A stretch of 64,000 bases of DNA from Streptosporangium amethystogenes (GTDB lineage Bacteria > Actinomycetota > Actinomycetes > Streptosporangiales > Streptosporangiaceae), in the NCBI RefSeq assembly GCF_000721075.1, contig NZ_JOEQ01000037.1, forward strand, positions 1 through 64,000, given 5' to 3'. The position numbers and the translations under genes are program-made. The notes under the pieces were generated by a model. It worked only from the letters and a program-made list of their open reading frames with translations, was not told where the DNA came from and made no database searches. This document shows, in pieces, positions 42,031-50,523 of this stretch (position 1 is the first letter of the stretch; the number at the start of each line of letters is the position of its first letter).

Positions 42031-43684
42031 GCTTTGCGAGACACCGGACCCGCAGGGAGCCTACCCGCGGCTGAGCGACGCGCAGCTCCAGGCGCTGGCT
42101 CCGCACGGTGAACGGCGCCGCACCCGCCGGGACGAGGTCCTGTACGCGGAGGGTCTTCCGTGCACCGAGTTCTTCGCGATCCTGGCCGGCAAGGTGGCGA
42201 CGGTCGAGGGATTCGGAGCGGAAGACCAGGTGATCGGCGTCCACGGGGCAGGCCGGTTCCTGGGAGAGCTCAACGTGCTCACCGGCCAGGTGGGCTTCGT
42301 CACCGGCGTGGTGGCCGAGGACGGCGAGGTTCTCGCCGTGCCGGCGGACGCGCTCCGCCGCCTGGTCGCCGGGGATCCGGCACTCGGCGACCTCATCCTG
42401 CGGGCCTACCTCATCCGCCGCACGATGCTCATCGGACTGGGGGCGGGCTTCCGCATCATCGGCTCCCGCTTCTCGGCCGACTCCCGGCGGCTGCGGGAGT
42501 TCGCGGCACGCAACCGGCTGCCGCACCGGTGGATCGACCTGGAGCAGGACGAGGAGGCGGAGCGGTTCCTGCGGAGCATGGGCGTCACCCCGCAGGAGAC
42601 CCCGGTCGTGATCTGGCGTGGCGAGAGGGTGCTTCGCAACCCGAGCAACGCGGAGCTGGCCCAGGCGGTCGGGCTCCTCGCACCACGGGTGCAGGAGACC
42701 CGATGCGACCTGCTCGTCATCGGGGCCGGGCCGGCGGGGCTGGCGGCGGCGGTCTACGGGGCGTCGGAGGGCCTCGCGACGACGGTCCTGGACGATGTCG
42801 CGACGGGCGGCCAGGCGGGCACCTCCTCGCGGATCGAGAACTACCTCGGCTTCCCGTCCGGGATCTCCGGCGGCGAACTGGCGGAGCGGGCGGCGATCCA
42901 GGCCGGCAAGTTCGGCGCGCGTTTCTGCGTCCCCGCACAGGCGTGCGGACTGCGCCTGGACGCGGGCGATCACATCGTCACCGTAGGGGAGGGCGGCACG
43001 ATCCACGCGCGCACCCTGATCGTCGCGACCGGCGTCCGCTACCGGAGGCTCGACGTCGGGAACCTGGAAAGGTTCGAGCCCACGAGCGTCTACTACGCGG
43101 CGACCATGTTCGAAGCCCAGATGTGCGAGCGGGATCCGATCGTCGTCGTGGGCGGAGGCAACTCGGCCGGCCAGGCCGCCCTGTTCCTGGCCCGGCACGC
43201 CGCCTGCGTCCGGCTGCTCGTGCGCGAGGACGCGCTGTCCAGGAACATGTCCCGCTACCTGGCCGTCGAGATCGAACGGCACTCCCAGATCCAGATCATG
43301 CCGAACACCGAGGTCCGGGAGCTGATGGGGGAAGAGAGGCTCGCCGCGGTCATCGCCGAGAACAACGTCACCGGCGAGCGTTCCACGATCGAGGCCCGCG
43401 CGATGTTCATCTTCATCGGCGCGGAGCCGTACACCGCCTGGCTGGCCGACGAGATCGCGCTCGACCCGCGGGGCTACATCCTGACGGGCGCGGACGCCAC
43501 CCGGTCCGGTAAGGAAGGCGTACCCGACTCCGCCGGCCGGCCGTTTCCGCTGGAGACGAGCAGGGCGGGCGTGTTCGCGGCCGGGGACGTGCGGAGCGGG
43601 TCGGTCAAGCGGGTGGCCGCGGCGGTCGGTGAAGGCGCCATGGCCGTACGGCTGATCCACGAATACCTCCACACCGGAGAGTGA
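42014..43684 (+). CDS. cyclic-nucleotide-binding + thioredoxin-fold + thioredoxin-reductase-like flavoprotein
   Basis: 556 residues in three parts. Residues ~20-135 are a cNMP-binding (CNB/CAP-type) domain (EVLYAEGLPCTEFFAILAGK, GAGRFLGELNVLTGQ). Residues ~145-215 look like a thioredoxin/glutaredoxin fold without a CxxC (FRIIGSRFSADSRRLREFAA, MGVTPQETPVVIWRGE). Residues ~220-556 are TrxR-like, with FAD motif LLVIGAGPAGLAAAVYGA, GGQAGTSSRIENYLGFP, NADPH motif IVVVGGGNSAGQAALFLARH and FAAGDVRSG. The CATC motif of true TrxR is replaced by AATMFEAQMC, so electrons cannot leave by the usual dithiol. Coupled to trx; a ligand-gated redox sensor/enzyme is inferred. Confidence 0.85.
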   Translation: MRWPPELCETPDPQGAYPRLSDAQLQALAPHGERRRTRRDEVLYAEGLPCTEFFAILAGKVATVEGFGAEDQVIGVHGAGRFLGELNVLTGQVGFVTGVVAEDGEVLAVPADALRRLVAGDPALGDLILRAYLIRRTMLIGLGAGFRIIGSRFSADSRRLREFAARNRLPHRWIDLEQDEEAERFLRSMGVTPQETPVVIWRGERVLRNPSNAELAQAVGLLAPRVQETRCDLLVIGAGPAGLAAAVYGASEGLATTVLDDVATGGQAGTSSRIENYLGFPSGISGGELAERAAIQAGKFGARFCVPAQACGLRLDAGDHIVTVGEGGTIHARTLIVATGVRYRRLDVGNLERFEPTSVYYAATMFEAQMCERDPIVVVGGGNSAGQAALFLARHAACVRLLVREDALSRNMSRYLAVEIERHSQIQIMPNTEVRELMGEERLAAVIAENNVTGERSTIEARAMFIFIGAEPYTAWLADEIALDPRGYILTGADATRSGKEGVPDSAGRPFPLETSRAGVFAAGDVRSGSVKRVAAAVGEGAMAVRLIHEYLHTGE

Positions 43685-43710
43685 CTCCGGCCGGAAGGAA
43701 GGAGACCTCC

Positions 43711-44160
43711 ATGGCTGTCATGGCGGTGCCGAGATTCGAACGCTTCTTCCGTAGCGCCGCAGGTGTCGATGTCGACAAGGACGACCTCCGGCGCTACGGC
43801 GACTTCGTGAACGACAAGCTCTACGACCTTCTGGTGATCGGCCAGGCCCACGCCAAGGCGAACCGTCGCGACATCATCGAACCCTGGGATTTACCCGTCA
43901 CCAAGGGCCTCCAGGAGAGCATCCACCGGTTCCGCCTCCTCGATGAGGACATCGAGCTGAAACCCATCCTGGAGCAGCTCGCCACGCTGCCTCCGCTCGA
44001 CCTGTTGGTCGGCGAGGAGACCGTCGGCCGCCTGCCCGAGATCGTCGGCGGCCTGTCAGTGGCACTGGCTCAGGCTTTCAAGATCGTGGATCCGGAGGTG
44101 AAGAACCCCGCGACCGAGCAGTGGGAGCGCACGATACGTGTCTTCGACCTGCTGCTCTGA
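43711..44160 (+). CDS. DUF1931 histone-fold protein
   Basis: 149 residues from ATG 43711 with AAGGAG upstream. MAVPRFERFFRSAAGVDVDK, KLYDLLVIGQAHAKANRRDI and PWDLPVTKGLQESI are the DUF1931 signature, a compact bacterial fold related to paired histone folds, with unknown role. It follows the TrxR-like gene by 26 bp and precedes the ADH gene, so it is probably co-expressed in a stress operon. Confidence 0.88.
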   Translation: MAVMAVPRFERFFRSAAGVDVDKDDLRRYGDFVNDKLYDLLVIGQAHAKANRRDIIEPWDLPVTKGLQESIHRFRLLDEDIELKPILEQLATLPPLDLLVGEETVGRLPEIVGGLSVALAQAFKIVDPEVKNPATEQWERTIRVFDLLL

Positions 44161-44337
44161 GGCGGCCGGGACGGCCTCGGCGATCAGCTCTGAACGGCCC
44201 GCCCCGGACGCCCGGTAAATCCGGCGCCGAGCAAGGAAGGAGGAACGAACCGTTGACCTGCTGGACGGCGTAGAACCTCTCGCCCCGTCTCTGGGGGGTA
44301 AGGCGATCCTTCGCAATCAACCGCATGCGAGGAAATC

Positions 44338-45489
44338 ATGAAAGCGATCGTGTACAACGGACCTCGACAGGTCGGCGTCGAGGAAGTCCCGGACGCGCGC
44401 ATAGAGCGGCCCACCGATGTCCTGGTTCGCATCACCACGACCAACATCTGCGGGTCGGACCTGCACATGTACGAAGGCCGGACCGACTTCGAGACGGGCC
44501 GCGTCCTCGGTCACGAGAACCTCGGCGAAGTGGTCGAGGTCGGATCGGCCGTCGACCGCGTCCGCGTCGGCGACGTGGTCTGTCTCCCGTTCAACATCTC
44601 ATGCGGCTTCTGCGCGAACTGCGAAAAGGGCCTGACGGCCTACTGCCTCACCACCAATCCCGAGCCGGGCATGGCCGGGGCGGCCTACGGCTTCGCGGAC
44701 ATGGGGCCCTACAACGGCGGCCAGGCCGAGTTGTTGCGCGTGCCGTACGGCGACTTCAACTGCCTCGTCCTCCCGGACGACGCGAAGGAGAAGCAGAACG
44801 ACTACGTGATGCTCGCCGACATCTGGCCGACCGGCTGGCACGCGACTCAACTCGCCCAGGTGGAGGCGGGCGACTCGGTCGTGATCTACGGAGCGGGGCC
44901 CGTCGGGCTGATGGCCGCCTACTCCGCCACGCTCAAGAGCGCGAGCAAGGTGATGGTCGTCGACCGCCACCCCGACCGGCTCGCCAAAGCCGAGGAGATC
45001 GGCGCGATCGCGATCGACGACTCCCAGTCGCCACCGGTCGATCAGGTCATGGAGCTCACCAAGGGCCTGGGCGCCGACCGGGGCTGTGAGTGCGTGGGCT
45101 ACCAGGCGCACGACCCACAGGGGCACGAGCACCCCAACATGACGCTCAACGACCTCGTCAGATCGGTCAAGTTCACCGGGACCATCGGCGTCGTCGGCGT
45201 CTTCATCCCGTCGGACCCCGGCAGCCCGGACGATCTCTTCAAGCAGGGCGAGATCGCCTTCGACTACGGGATGTTCTGGTTCAAGGGCCAGATGATCGGC
45301 AACGGCCAGTGCAACGTGAAGCGCTACAACCGGAAGCTCCGCACGCTCATCCACGAAGGAAAGGCCCGGCCGTCCTGGGTCGTCTCGCATGAACTGAACC
45401 TGGACGACGCACCGGACGGCTACGAGCACTTCGACCGGAGGGATCTCGGCTGGACCAAGGTCGTCATCCATCCCGGCGAGCTCAACTGA
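44338..45489 (+). CDS. zinc-dependent alcohol dehydrogenase (glutathione-independent formaldehyde dehydrogenase type)
   Basis: 383 residues. Catalytic zinc ligands in NICGSDLHMYEGR and GHENLGEV; structural zinc loop CGFCANCEKGLTAYC; Rossmann VVIYGAGPVGLMAAYSA. The insertion with GAAYGFADMGPYNGGQAE and ADIWPTGWHATQL matches the Pseudomonas formaldehyde-dismutase/dehydrogenase subfamily, which keeps its NAD bound. Likely detoxifies formaldehyde or related aldehydes. The 177-bp gap to DUF1931 may hold its own promoter. Confidence 0.9.
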   Translation: MKAIVYNGPRQVGVEEVPDARIERPTDVLVRITTTNICGSDLHMYEGRTDFETGRVLGHENLGEVVEVGSAVDRVRVGDVVCLPFNISCGFCANCEKGLTAYCLTTNPEPGMAGAAYGFADMGPYNGGQAELLRVPYGDFNCLVLPDDAKEKQNDYVMLADIWPTGWHATQLAQVEAGDSVVIYGAGPVGLMAAYSATLKSASKVMVVDRHPDRLAKAEEIGAIAIDDSQSPPVDQVMELTKGLGADRGCECVGYQAHDPQGHEHPNMTLNDLVRSVKFTGTIGVVGVFIPSDPGSPDDLFKQGEIAFDYGMFWFKGQMIGNGQCNVKRYNRKLRTLIHEGKARPSWVVSHELNLDDAPDGYEHFDRRDLGWTKVVIHPGELN

Positions 45490-45582
45490 CACGCAGCGCC
45501 CGGACCACCGCCGCGATGGCGCACACCGTCACGGCGCCCGGAAGACCATGCCGGCATCGGCCAATGGCCGCGACCGCAGGCG

Positions 45583-45747
45583 ATGACGGACTTCTTCGTC
45601 GAGTTCGAGGAGCGTGACGAGGACTACGACTGGCGAGCCGCCATGCTCGCGGTCATCGACCAGACCGCAGGCGCAAGGCTGACCAGTGAGTGGCTGGAGC
45701 AACCACATCCGTACACAACGGTCCGTATGCCCGAGGCGGCACGCTGA
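45583..45747 (+). CDS. 54-residue hypothetical protein
   Basis: ATG 45583 to TGA 45745-45747: MTDFFVEFEERDEDYDWRAA, MLAVIDQTAGARLTSEWLEQ. Strongly acidic N-terminus and actinobacterial codon choice, but no clear ribosome site and no family recognised. It may be the 3' end of a lost gene, as it lies between the ADH gene and an IS-derived repeat. Confidence 0.35.
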   Translation: MTDFFVEFEERDEDYDWRAAMLAVIDQTAGARLTSEWLEQPHPYTTVRMPEAAR

Positions 45748-45762
45748 CCCCTCGGGGGCTCG

Positions 45763-45935
45763 GCCGGGAAACGATCACGGCCATCTCGGGAAGCGATCTT
45801 CGAGCCACCTTCAGCGCCCCAGGCCAGACCTACTCGTGAACACCCCACCGCGGGGCCGTTCTTGAAACGGCTGGATTGAGGTTGACGGGATCCCGTCCGA
45901 TCATAGTGATCGGGCGGGATCTTGTCGTTTCAGAG
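45763..45935. repeat. mobile-element end, copy 3, with compensated hairpin
   Basis: Same order as copies 1 and 2: CGGGAAACGATCAC, CGTGAACACCCCAC, GCCGTTcttgaAACGGC, TTGACGGGATCC, hairpin at 45889-45921 (loop ATAGT), TTGTCGTTTCAGAGG. Relative to copy 1 the left arm has T to C and the right arm the matching A to G, so pairing is kept. No transposase sequence follows here. Confidence 0.85.
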
Positions 45936-46061
45936 GTTGTGAGCCCACGTCCGGGCTGGGTACGGGTGTTATGGCGGCGACGGCCGCAGGCGTCCCTTTA
46001 CTGAATTGTTCGTTCTTGCCCACGCTGGTTGGACGAGTAATCGGTAACCGGCCGGAGACGT

Positions 46062-46559
46062 TCACGGATTCAGCACGCCACGACCTTCGCGTACCTCGAA
46101 CACCAGTTGAGTCTCCGTCCGCTGCACCACCGGGTAGATGGTCACGTGTTCCAGGATGAGATCCCGGAGTTTCTCCGGGCTCTCCACGGCGACGTGCAGG
46201 AGGAAGTCGTCATCGCCGCCCACGTGGAGAACCGTCAGCGCCCCCGGCGCCGCGACCAGCTTGTCGTAGAGGTTGCGGACGTGCTCTCGGTTGTGGCTTC
46301 CCAGGCGGACCTTGATGATCGCGTGGATCGGGTGGCCGAGCGCGCCGAGGTTGAGCCGGGCGTTGACGCTCGCGATGACACCCGACTGCCTCAGCGCGCG
46401 CACCCGATACGCGCATGTGGACTCGGCGACGCCCGCGCGGGCGGCGAGTGCGGCGTTGGTCATGCGGCCGTCCTCCACGAGCGCGGCGAGGATGGCCAGG
46501 TCGGTACCGTCGAGAGACGCCGGAGCAGGCTGCGGTTTCTTCGACGACAGGTCGGGCAT
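46062..46559 (-). CDS. Lrp/AsnC-family transcriptional regulator
   Basis: 165 residues from ATG 46559, with AGGAG five bases upstream. HTH: LDGTDLAILAALVEDGRMTN, AALAARAGVAESTCAYRVRA. Lrp/AsnC ligand domain (RAM): HAIIKVRLGSHNREHVRNLY, VLHVGGDDDFLLHVAVES. Divergent from a PLP-dependent Cys/Met-metabolism enzyme gene, its likely target, probably with an amino-acid effector. Confidence 0.92.
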   Translation of the reverse strand: MPDLSSKKPQPAPASLDGTDLAILAALVEDGRMTNAALAARAGVAESTCAYRVRALRQSGVIASVNARLNLGALGHPIHAIIKVRLGSHNREHVRNLYDKLVAAPGALTVLHVGGDDDFLLHVAVESPEKLRDLILEHVTIYPVVQRTETQLVFEVREGRGVLNP

Positions 46560-46602
46560 GAGGGCTCCTTTTGTCGAATCTGCATTGATCCTGGCGAACA
46601 GC

Positions 46603-46644
46603 GCAAATTTCCACAATGGGCATTGAAATTCTCTGTGGATTTGC
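46603..46644. promoter_or_regulatory. nested inverted repeats between Lrp and PLP-enzyme genes
   Basis: GCAAATttCCACA (46603-46615) faces TGTGGATTTGC (46634-46644), and inside them AATTTC (46606-46611) faces GAAATT (46625-46630). A-rich imperfect palindromes of this sort are typical Lrp/AsnC sites, and the stretch lies between the divergent starts. Confidence 0.45.
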
Positions 46645-46657
46645 TCATCGTTGCGGC

Positions 46658-47869
46658 ATGATTTCACCTCGGCTGCAGCTCGACTCCATCGCCGTCCACG
46701 CCGGCCGCGAGGACCTCGCCGAACTCGGCGTCCACGCGCTTCCCATCGATCTGTCCTCGACCAATCCGCTGCCGGACATCGAGGCAGGCGGCCTCTCATA
46801 CGAGGCCATGGCCGGCGGGGGCACGCCGTACGCGGAGGGTGGAGCCGTCTACGGGCGGTTGTGGAACCCGACCGTGGCCCGATTCGAGTCGGCGTTGGCG
46901 CGGATGGAGCTCACCGAGGCAGCCGTGGCGTTCTCATCGGGTATGGCGGCGACCACCGCGGCGATCCTCGCGACGACGCAGGAGACCGGCCACCGCCACA
47001 TCGTGGCGGTCCGGCCTCTTTACGGCGGGACCGATCACCTCTTGGCTTCCGGTGTACTCGGTGCCGAGGTGACGTTCTGTACGGCGGAGGGCGTCGCCGC
47101 GGCGCTCCGGCCGGACACGGCGCTGATCATGTTGGAGACACCTGCCAACCCGACACTCGACCTGGTTGACATCCGTGCCGTCGTCGAGGCGGCCCGCGGC
47201 GTTCCCGTTCTCGTGGACAACACGTTCGCGACCCCGATCCTGCAGAACCCCGTCAATTTCGGCGCCTCGATGGTGCTGCACAGCGCGACCAAGTATCTCG
47301 GGGGGCACGGCGACGTCATCGCCGGCGTCATCGCCTGCGATCAGGAGCAGGCAGCCGCGCTGCGCAGAGTCCGCGCCATCACGGGTGCCCTTCTTCACCC
47401 GCTCGGCGCCTACCTCCTGCACCGGGGGCTGGCCACGCTCCCGATCCGGGTCCGGGCGCAGCAGGCGAACGCCCAGCGCCTTGCCGCGTGGCTGAGCACC
47501 CACCCGAGCGTCTCCCGTGTGCATTACCCCGGGATCGCGGGGGATGCGCAGGGACTTCTCCACCGACAGATGAGGGGCACAGGGGCGATGATCTCGATCG
47601 ACCTCCGCGGAGGTCTGGAGCAGGCCAGGCACCTCACATCGGCGGTTCGCCTGTTCACCCACGCGGTGTCCTTGGGCGGCGTCGACTCACTGATCCAGCA
47701 TCCCGCGGCGCTGACGCACCGGCCCGTCGCCCCCGAGGCCCGCCCGCCCGCAGGCCTGGTCCGGCTTTCCATCGGGCTGGAGGACCACGAGGACCTGATG
47801 GCCGACCTCGACCAGGCCCTCGCCGCGCGCCGTCCGGCTGCGGCGCATGAGGACGCGTCGCACCGGTAG
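46658..47869 (+). CDS. PLP-dependent Cys/Met-metabolism enzyme (cystathionine gamma-synthase / methionine gamma-lyase family)
   Basis: 403 residues from ATG 46658. Fold-type I PLP enzyme motifs: YGRLWNPTVARFESALARME, AVAFSSGMAATTAAIL, LETPANPTLDLVDI, VDNTFATPILQNP, and LHSATKYLGGHGD with the PLP lysine. SLGGVDSLIQHPAALTH near the end is the substrate-carboxylate region. Gamma-lyase versus synthase activity cannot be settled by eye; the paired Lrp regulator argues for amino-acid catabolism. Confidence 0.9.
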   Translation: MISPRLQLDSIAVHAGREDLAELGVHALPIDLSSTNPLPDIEAGGLSYEAMAGGGTPYAEGGAVYGRLWNPTVARFESALARMELTEAAVAFSSGMAATTAAILATTQETGHRHIVAVRPLYGGTDHLLASGVLGAEVTFCTAEGVAAALRPDTALIMLETPANPTLDLVDIRAVVEAARGVPVLVDNTFATPILQNPVNFGASMVLHSATKYLGGHGDVIAGVIACDQEQAAALRRVRAITGALLHPLGAYLLHRGLATLPIRVRAQQANAQRLAAWLSTHPSVSRVHYPGIAGDAQGLLHRQMRGTGAMISIDLRGGLEQARHLTSAVRLFTHAVSLGGVDSLIQHPAALTHRPVAPEARPPAGLVRLSIGLEDHEDLMADLDQALAARRPAAAHEDASHR

Positions 47870-47902
47870 ACCTCCGGTACCGAGAAGAACTGGATTGTCT
47901 CC

Positions 47903-48155
47903 ATGCGCTACGACACGAGAGCCGCGTCTGAGGCGGCTCCGGCCCACACCGGCCTTCGGCCACCCATCGGTCTGACGGCCAGAGACGCCCAGCCGTACGA
48001 CATCGCGACCCTGCGCGAGATCTCGCGGCGCGTCTTGTGGCTCGCCACGTCGATCGTCGACGCGACCAATCGGAGCCGGCCCAACGACACCGGAATCAAG
48101 GCGGGCGGGCACCAGGCGTCGTCGGCCTCGATGGTCGACATCATGGTGTCGCTCG
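47903..48155 (+). pseudogene. 5' fragment of a transketolase-like / pyruvate-dehydrogenase E1 gene
   Basis: ATG 47903 begins ~60 unremarkable residues, then LREISRRVLWLATSIVDATN, RPNDTGIKAGGHQASSASMV and DIMVSL match the N-terminal thiamine-diphosphate domain of E1/transketolase proteins. After SL the sequence changes to integrase-derived DNA (~48160-48190). The rest (~700 residues) is missing. Lying just after the PLP enzyme, it may once have acted on its 2-oxo-acid product (inference). Confidence 0.7.
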
Positions 48156-48162
48156 GCCATCC

Positions 48163-48517
48163 AGCGGTCTACGTCGTCGGCGGACACGGGCGTCGAGGGC
48201 AGGGATCACGTGTGTGTTGGCGAGGAACGTCCGCGTCGTCACGGTCGCCTCGTCCCGCCCGCTGAGCCCGAACTTCAACCAGTCGCGTACGGCGTCGCCC
48301 ACCGTGTAGTTGTGCGCCGTCGTGGTCAGGCCGTCGTCGTAGTCGCGGATGATCTCTTTGAGCTTGGCCTTGGCTTCGGTCTTGGTCTTGCCGCCGGCCT
48401 TCTTGACGATGCGCTTTCCTGCCGGGGTGTAGCCGACCGCCACCGAGGCGATCCAGCGCTCTCGCTGTTCGTCCCAGTGCAGGCCCGCCGTCTCACCGGC
48501 TGCGTCGTACGGTCATG
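48163..48517 (-). pseudogene. N-terminal fragment of a phage-type tyrosine integrase
   Basis: The minus strand encodes LHWDEQRERWIASVAVGYTP, GKRIVKKAGGKTKTEAKAKL and NYTVGDAVRDWLKFGLSGRD. This is the AP2-like arm-binding and SAM-like core-binding part of actinophage integrases. The likely ATG (48517) is one frame off (MTVRRSR then a stop), and the catalytic domain is absent, cut where the E1 fragment begins. Confidence 0.7.
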
Positions 48518-48558
48518 ATGCCCTCGCTTCCTGTTCGAGTAGTGCCACGTAATCGGAG

Positions 48559-49092
48559 ATGGCCGAGGCCCCGCTGTTCACCGGTGAGAAGATCACCGCC
48601 AACCGGGATATCGCGATCATCCTCGGCGTCTGGAGGGGACATCCGGCCACCCACCGCCGCAGCATGTGGCACCGAGGCCACACCGCCCGCATCCACGGCG
48701 CCTCGGCCCGCCTGGAGATCAACTCCTACACCAACGCCGACATGCTGCCCGACTGGGACGACCCCAAGCGCTTCCACCAGTACCGCAAGCGGCCCGCGTT
48801 CTTCTACCAGACCCTCATCCGCGACCACGGCCCGATCCGCTGGATGACCCTGACCACCTCCCGCATCGCCTACGAAGACGAACGCGCCCGCCTGGGCATG
48901 GACTACGCCGAAGCCATCCTCATCATCCGCCGCACCGTGGCCGACCCAAACGGCCACCCGATCGAGGTCACCGAGGTCAAAGCCCCCGCCAACCGCTACG
49001 AGATCGGCTACAGCGCCGAACTCGCCGACGACACCAGCGCGGTATTCACCCCCGAAGAACTCGCCGACAACGGCATTGCCCTGACGATCTGA
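48559..49092 (+). CDS. UTRA-domain (GntR/HutC-like) protein lacking the DNA-binding domain
   Basis: 177 residues. The C-terminal ~85 residues match a UTRA ligand domain: RARLGMDYAEAILIIRRTVA, NGHPIEVTEVKAPANRYEIG. The N-terminal half (GEKITANRDIAIILGVWRGH, NADMLPDWDDPKRFHQYRKR) is not a winged helix and I do not recognise it. It could be a ligand-binding protein fused to a new domain or a rearranged regulator. Neighbouring integrase fragment suggests transfer. Confidence 0.5.
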   Translation: MAEAPLFTGEKITANRDIAIILGVWRGHPATHRRSMWHRGHTARIHGASARLEINSYTNADMLPDWDDPKRFHQYRKRPAFFYQTLIRDHGPIRWMTLTTSRIAYEDERARLGMDYAEAILIIRRTVADPNGHPIEVTEVKAPANRYEIGYSAELADDTSAVFTPEELADNGIALTI

Positions 49093-49187
49093 AAAACGCA
49101 TGCTCGCTCGGTGTCTCCGCCGCTCAGCGTGGGGACACCAAAAACTCAATATGGATGTTGCAGTGATAGAAGGCGGCGTTGAGCGTT

Positions 49188-49790
49188 TTACTGGCCTAGT
49201 CTTTTTATTCTCTGGACATCGTCCGGTTTGGGCTCATGTGCTCTGCCGTCAGGGTGGACTTCCGGTGGAATCGGAACATAGGAGGTGCCGTCAGGGTTGA
49301 ATTCGTGTCTGGCGAGCCATGAACGTCTCAGAATGGCTTTGAATGGCCGAAGGAACAGATAGGTAGATCCAATAAATACCAGCAAGGCCGAGAAGGGCGT
49401 AAAGACCATGTTCGACATAAACGACTGGAGAAACACCACGTACGGGCTCCAGAAGAGTACGACGAAGAACACATGCCGCTCAAAGAAGAACCGGCCTTGG
49501 GTATCGTCTCTGGCCCACCAGCGATACTCCCAGGGCACCTGGCTGCCCATCAGCCGGTAGAGAAACCAGTGCCCTACCGGCGGGTGCTCCCGCAGGCGCA
49601 GCATGAGCCCACCACGGAGCACGTCCAGGCTGTCGCGCAAGGCCGGGCCGCTCTGCCCCGGCTCGGCCAGATCCATCAGGGTGCCCAGGAGTTCGGCACC
49701 GCGGAACTCCCGGAAACGGGGCGGGTAGGCCAAGCGCATCAGCAACCGGCAGCGGCGCTCGTAGGCGGAGGCGGCGTCGGAACTCGTCAC
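49188..49790 (-). CDS. membrane protein co-encoded with a PadR regulator
   Basis: 200 residues from GTG 49790, overlapping the PadR gene stop (GTGA). A soluble start (YERRCRLLMRLAYPPRFREF, RGAELLGTLMDLAEPGQS) of the kind seen in PadR-linked permease-like proteins is followed by two TM segments (FFVVLFWSPYVVFLQSF, FTPFSALLVFIGSTYLFL) and a polar tail. Function unknown; probably a target and partner of the PadR-family regulator. Confidence 0.7.
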   Translation of the reverse strand: MTSSDAASAYERRCRLLMRLAYPPRFREFRGAELLGTLMDLAEPGQSGPALRDSLDVLRGGLMLRLREHPPVGHWFLYRLMGSQVPWEYRWWARDDTQGRFFFERHVFFVVLFWSPYVVFLQSFMSNMVFTPFSALLVFIGSTYLFLRPFKAILRRSWLARHEFNPDGTSYVPIPPEVHPDGRAHEPKPDDVQRIKRLGQ

Positions 49791-50113
49791 ATCCCCATCC
49801 CAGGCTGGAGGCTCAAGCGACGCTGAGCGGTAGCGGCCAGGCGCGTCAGGCGGGCGGTCTCCTCGGTCAGCACCTGGCGACCGTGGCCGGTGAGGTCGTA
49901 GTAGCGGCGGTGACGGCCGGAAACGACCTCCTCCTTGACCACGATCACCAGTCCGTCGCCCGCCAGTCGATCCAGAGCACCGTAAAGGGTGCCCGCGCCG
50001 AGGCGTACCCGCTCTTCGGACAGTTCCTGCACTGCTTTGATCACCCCGTAGCCGTGGAGCGGGCCTTGGGAGAGGGCCAGCAGGATCAGGTAGCTCTGCT
50101 CGCGTAGTGCCAT
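49787..50113 (-). CDS. PadR-family transcriptional regulator
   Basis: 108 residues: LREQSYLILLALSQGPLHGY, GVIKAVQELSEERVRLGAGT, LYGALDRLAGDGLV and RRYYDLTGHGRQVL are the PadR winged helix in order. First gene of a two-gene operon with an overlapping membrane protein. The AT-rich stretch just upstream (50105-50125, ACCTGATATATATCGTCATT) is the probable promoter and operator. Confidence 0.92.
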   Translation of the reverse strand: MALREQSYLILLALSQGPLHGYGVIKAVQELSEERVRLGAGTLYGALDRLAGDGLVIVVKEEVVSGRHRRYYDLTGHGRQVLTEETARLTRLAATAQRRLSLQPGMGM

Positions 50114-50523
50114 ACCTGATATATATCGTCATTCGTACTATCGGTTCAAGAGCAACTACTACCAACGGCTCAGAGTTTTTTACTGGTTCAAAGCGGCAAC
50201 GCTCCGCGCCGCCGCACGGCGCGGTCCACCCGCCGCCCGCCGCCCCTGGTGCGCGCTGCCGCCTGCCGTTCCGACCGCCGGCCCAACCGCTTCGCGGCCT
50301 CTTCGGGATGCCTTCGGCATTGCGCCGGCCGTCTCCACTCGGTGGTCATCAGGAACACCTCAATGGTGATGATCAAGGGCTCTGCCGCCCTGTCTCCGGT
50401 GCGCGGGTCTGGTGGCCCTGTGTTCCGGGTCAGGTTGCCACCGGATGACACGGCCACCTGATCACGGCCATCACCGGCCAGGTACGGCAACGCGACTACG
50501 AGGAGATATGTTGCCGTACCCAA
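50114..50523. other. intergenic region
   Basis: About 410 bp with the PadR promoter at its left edge and otherwise only Arg/Pro-rich shadow frames. No gene, RNA or strong repeat recognised. Confidence 0.4.

Noticed and set aside
42160..43512. 450-residue Arg/Gly-rich plus-strand frame inside the TrxR-like gene
   Set aside because: Frame shadow; the +1 frame has the FAD and NADPH motifs.
50188..50523. 111-residue minus-strand frame near the PadR promoter
   Set aside because: Arg/Pro-rich second half, no ribosome site, no recognisable motif.
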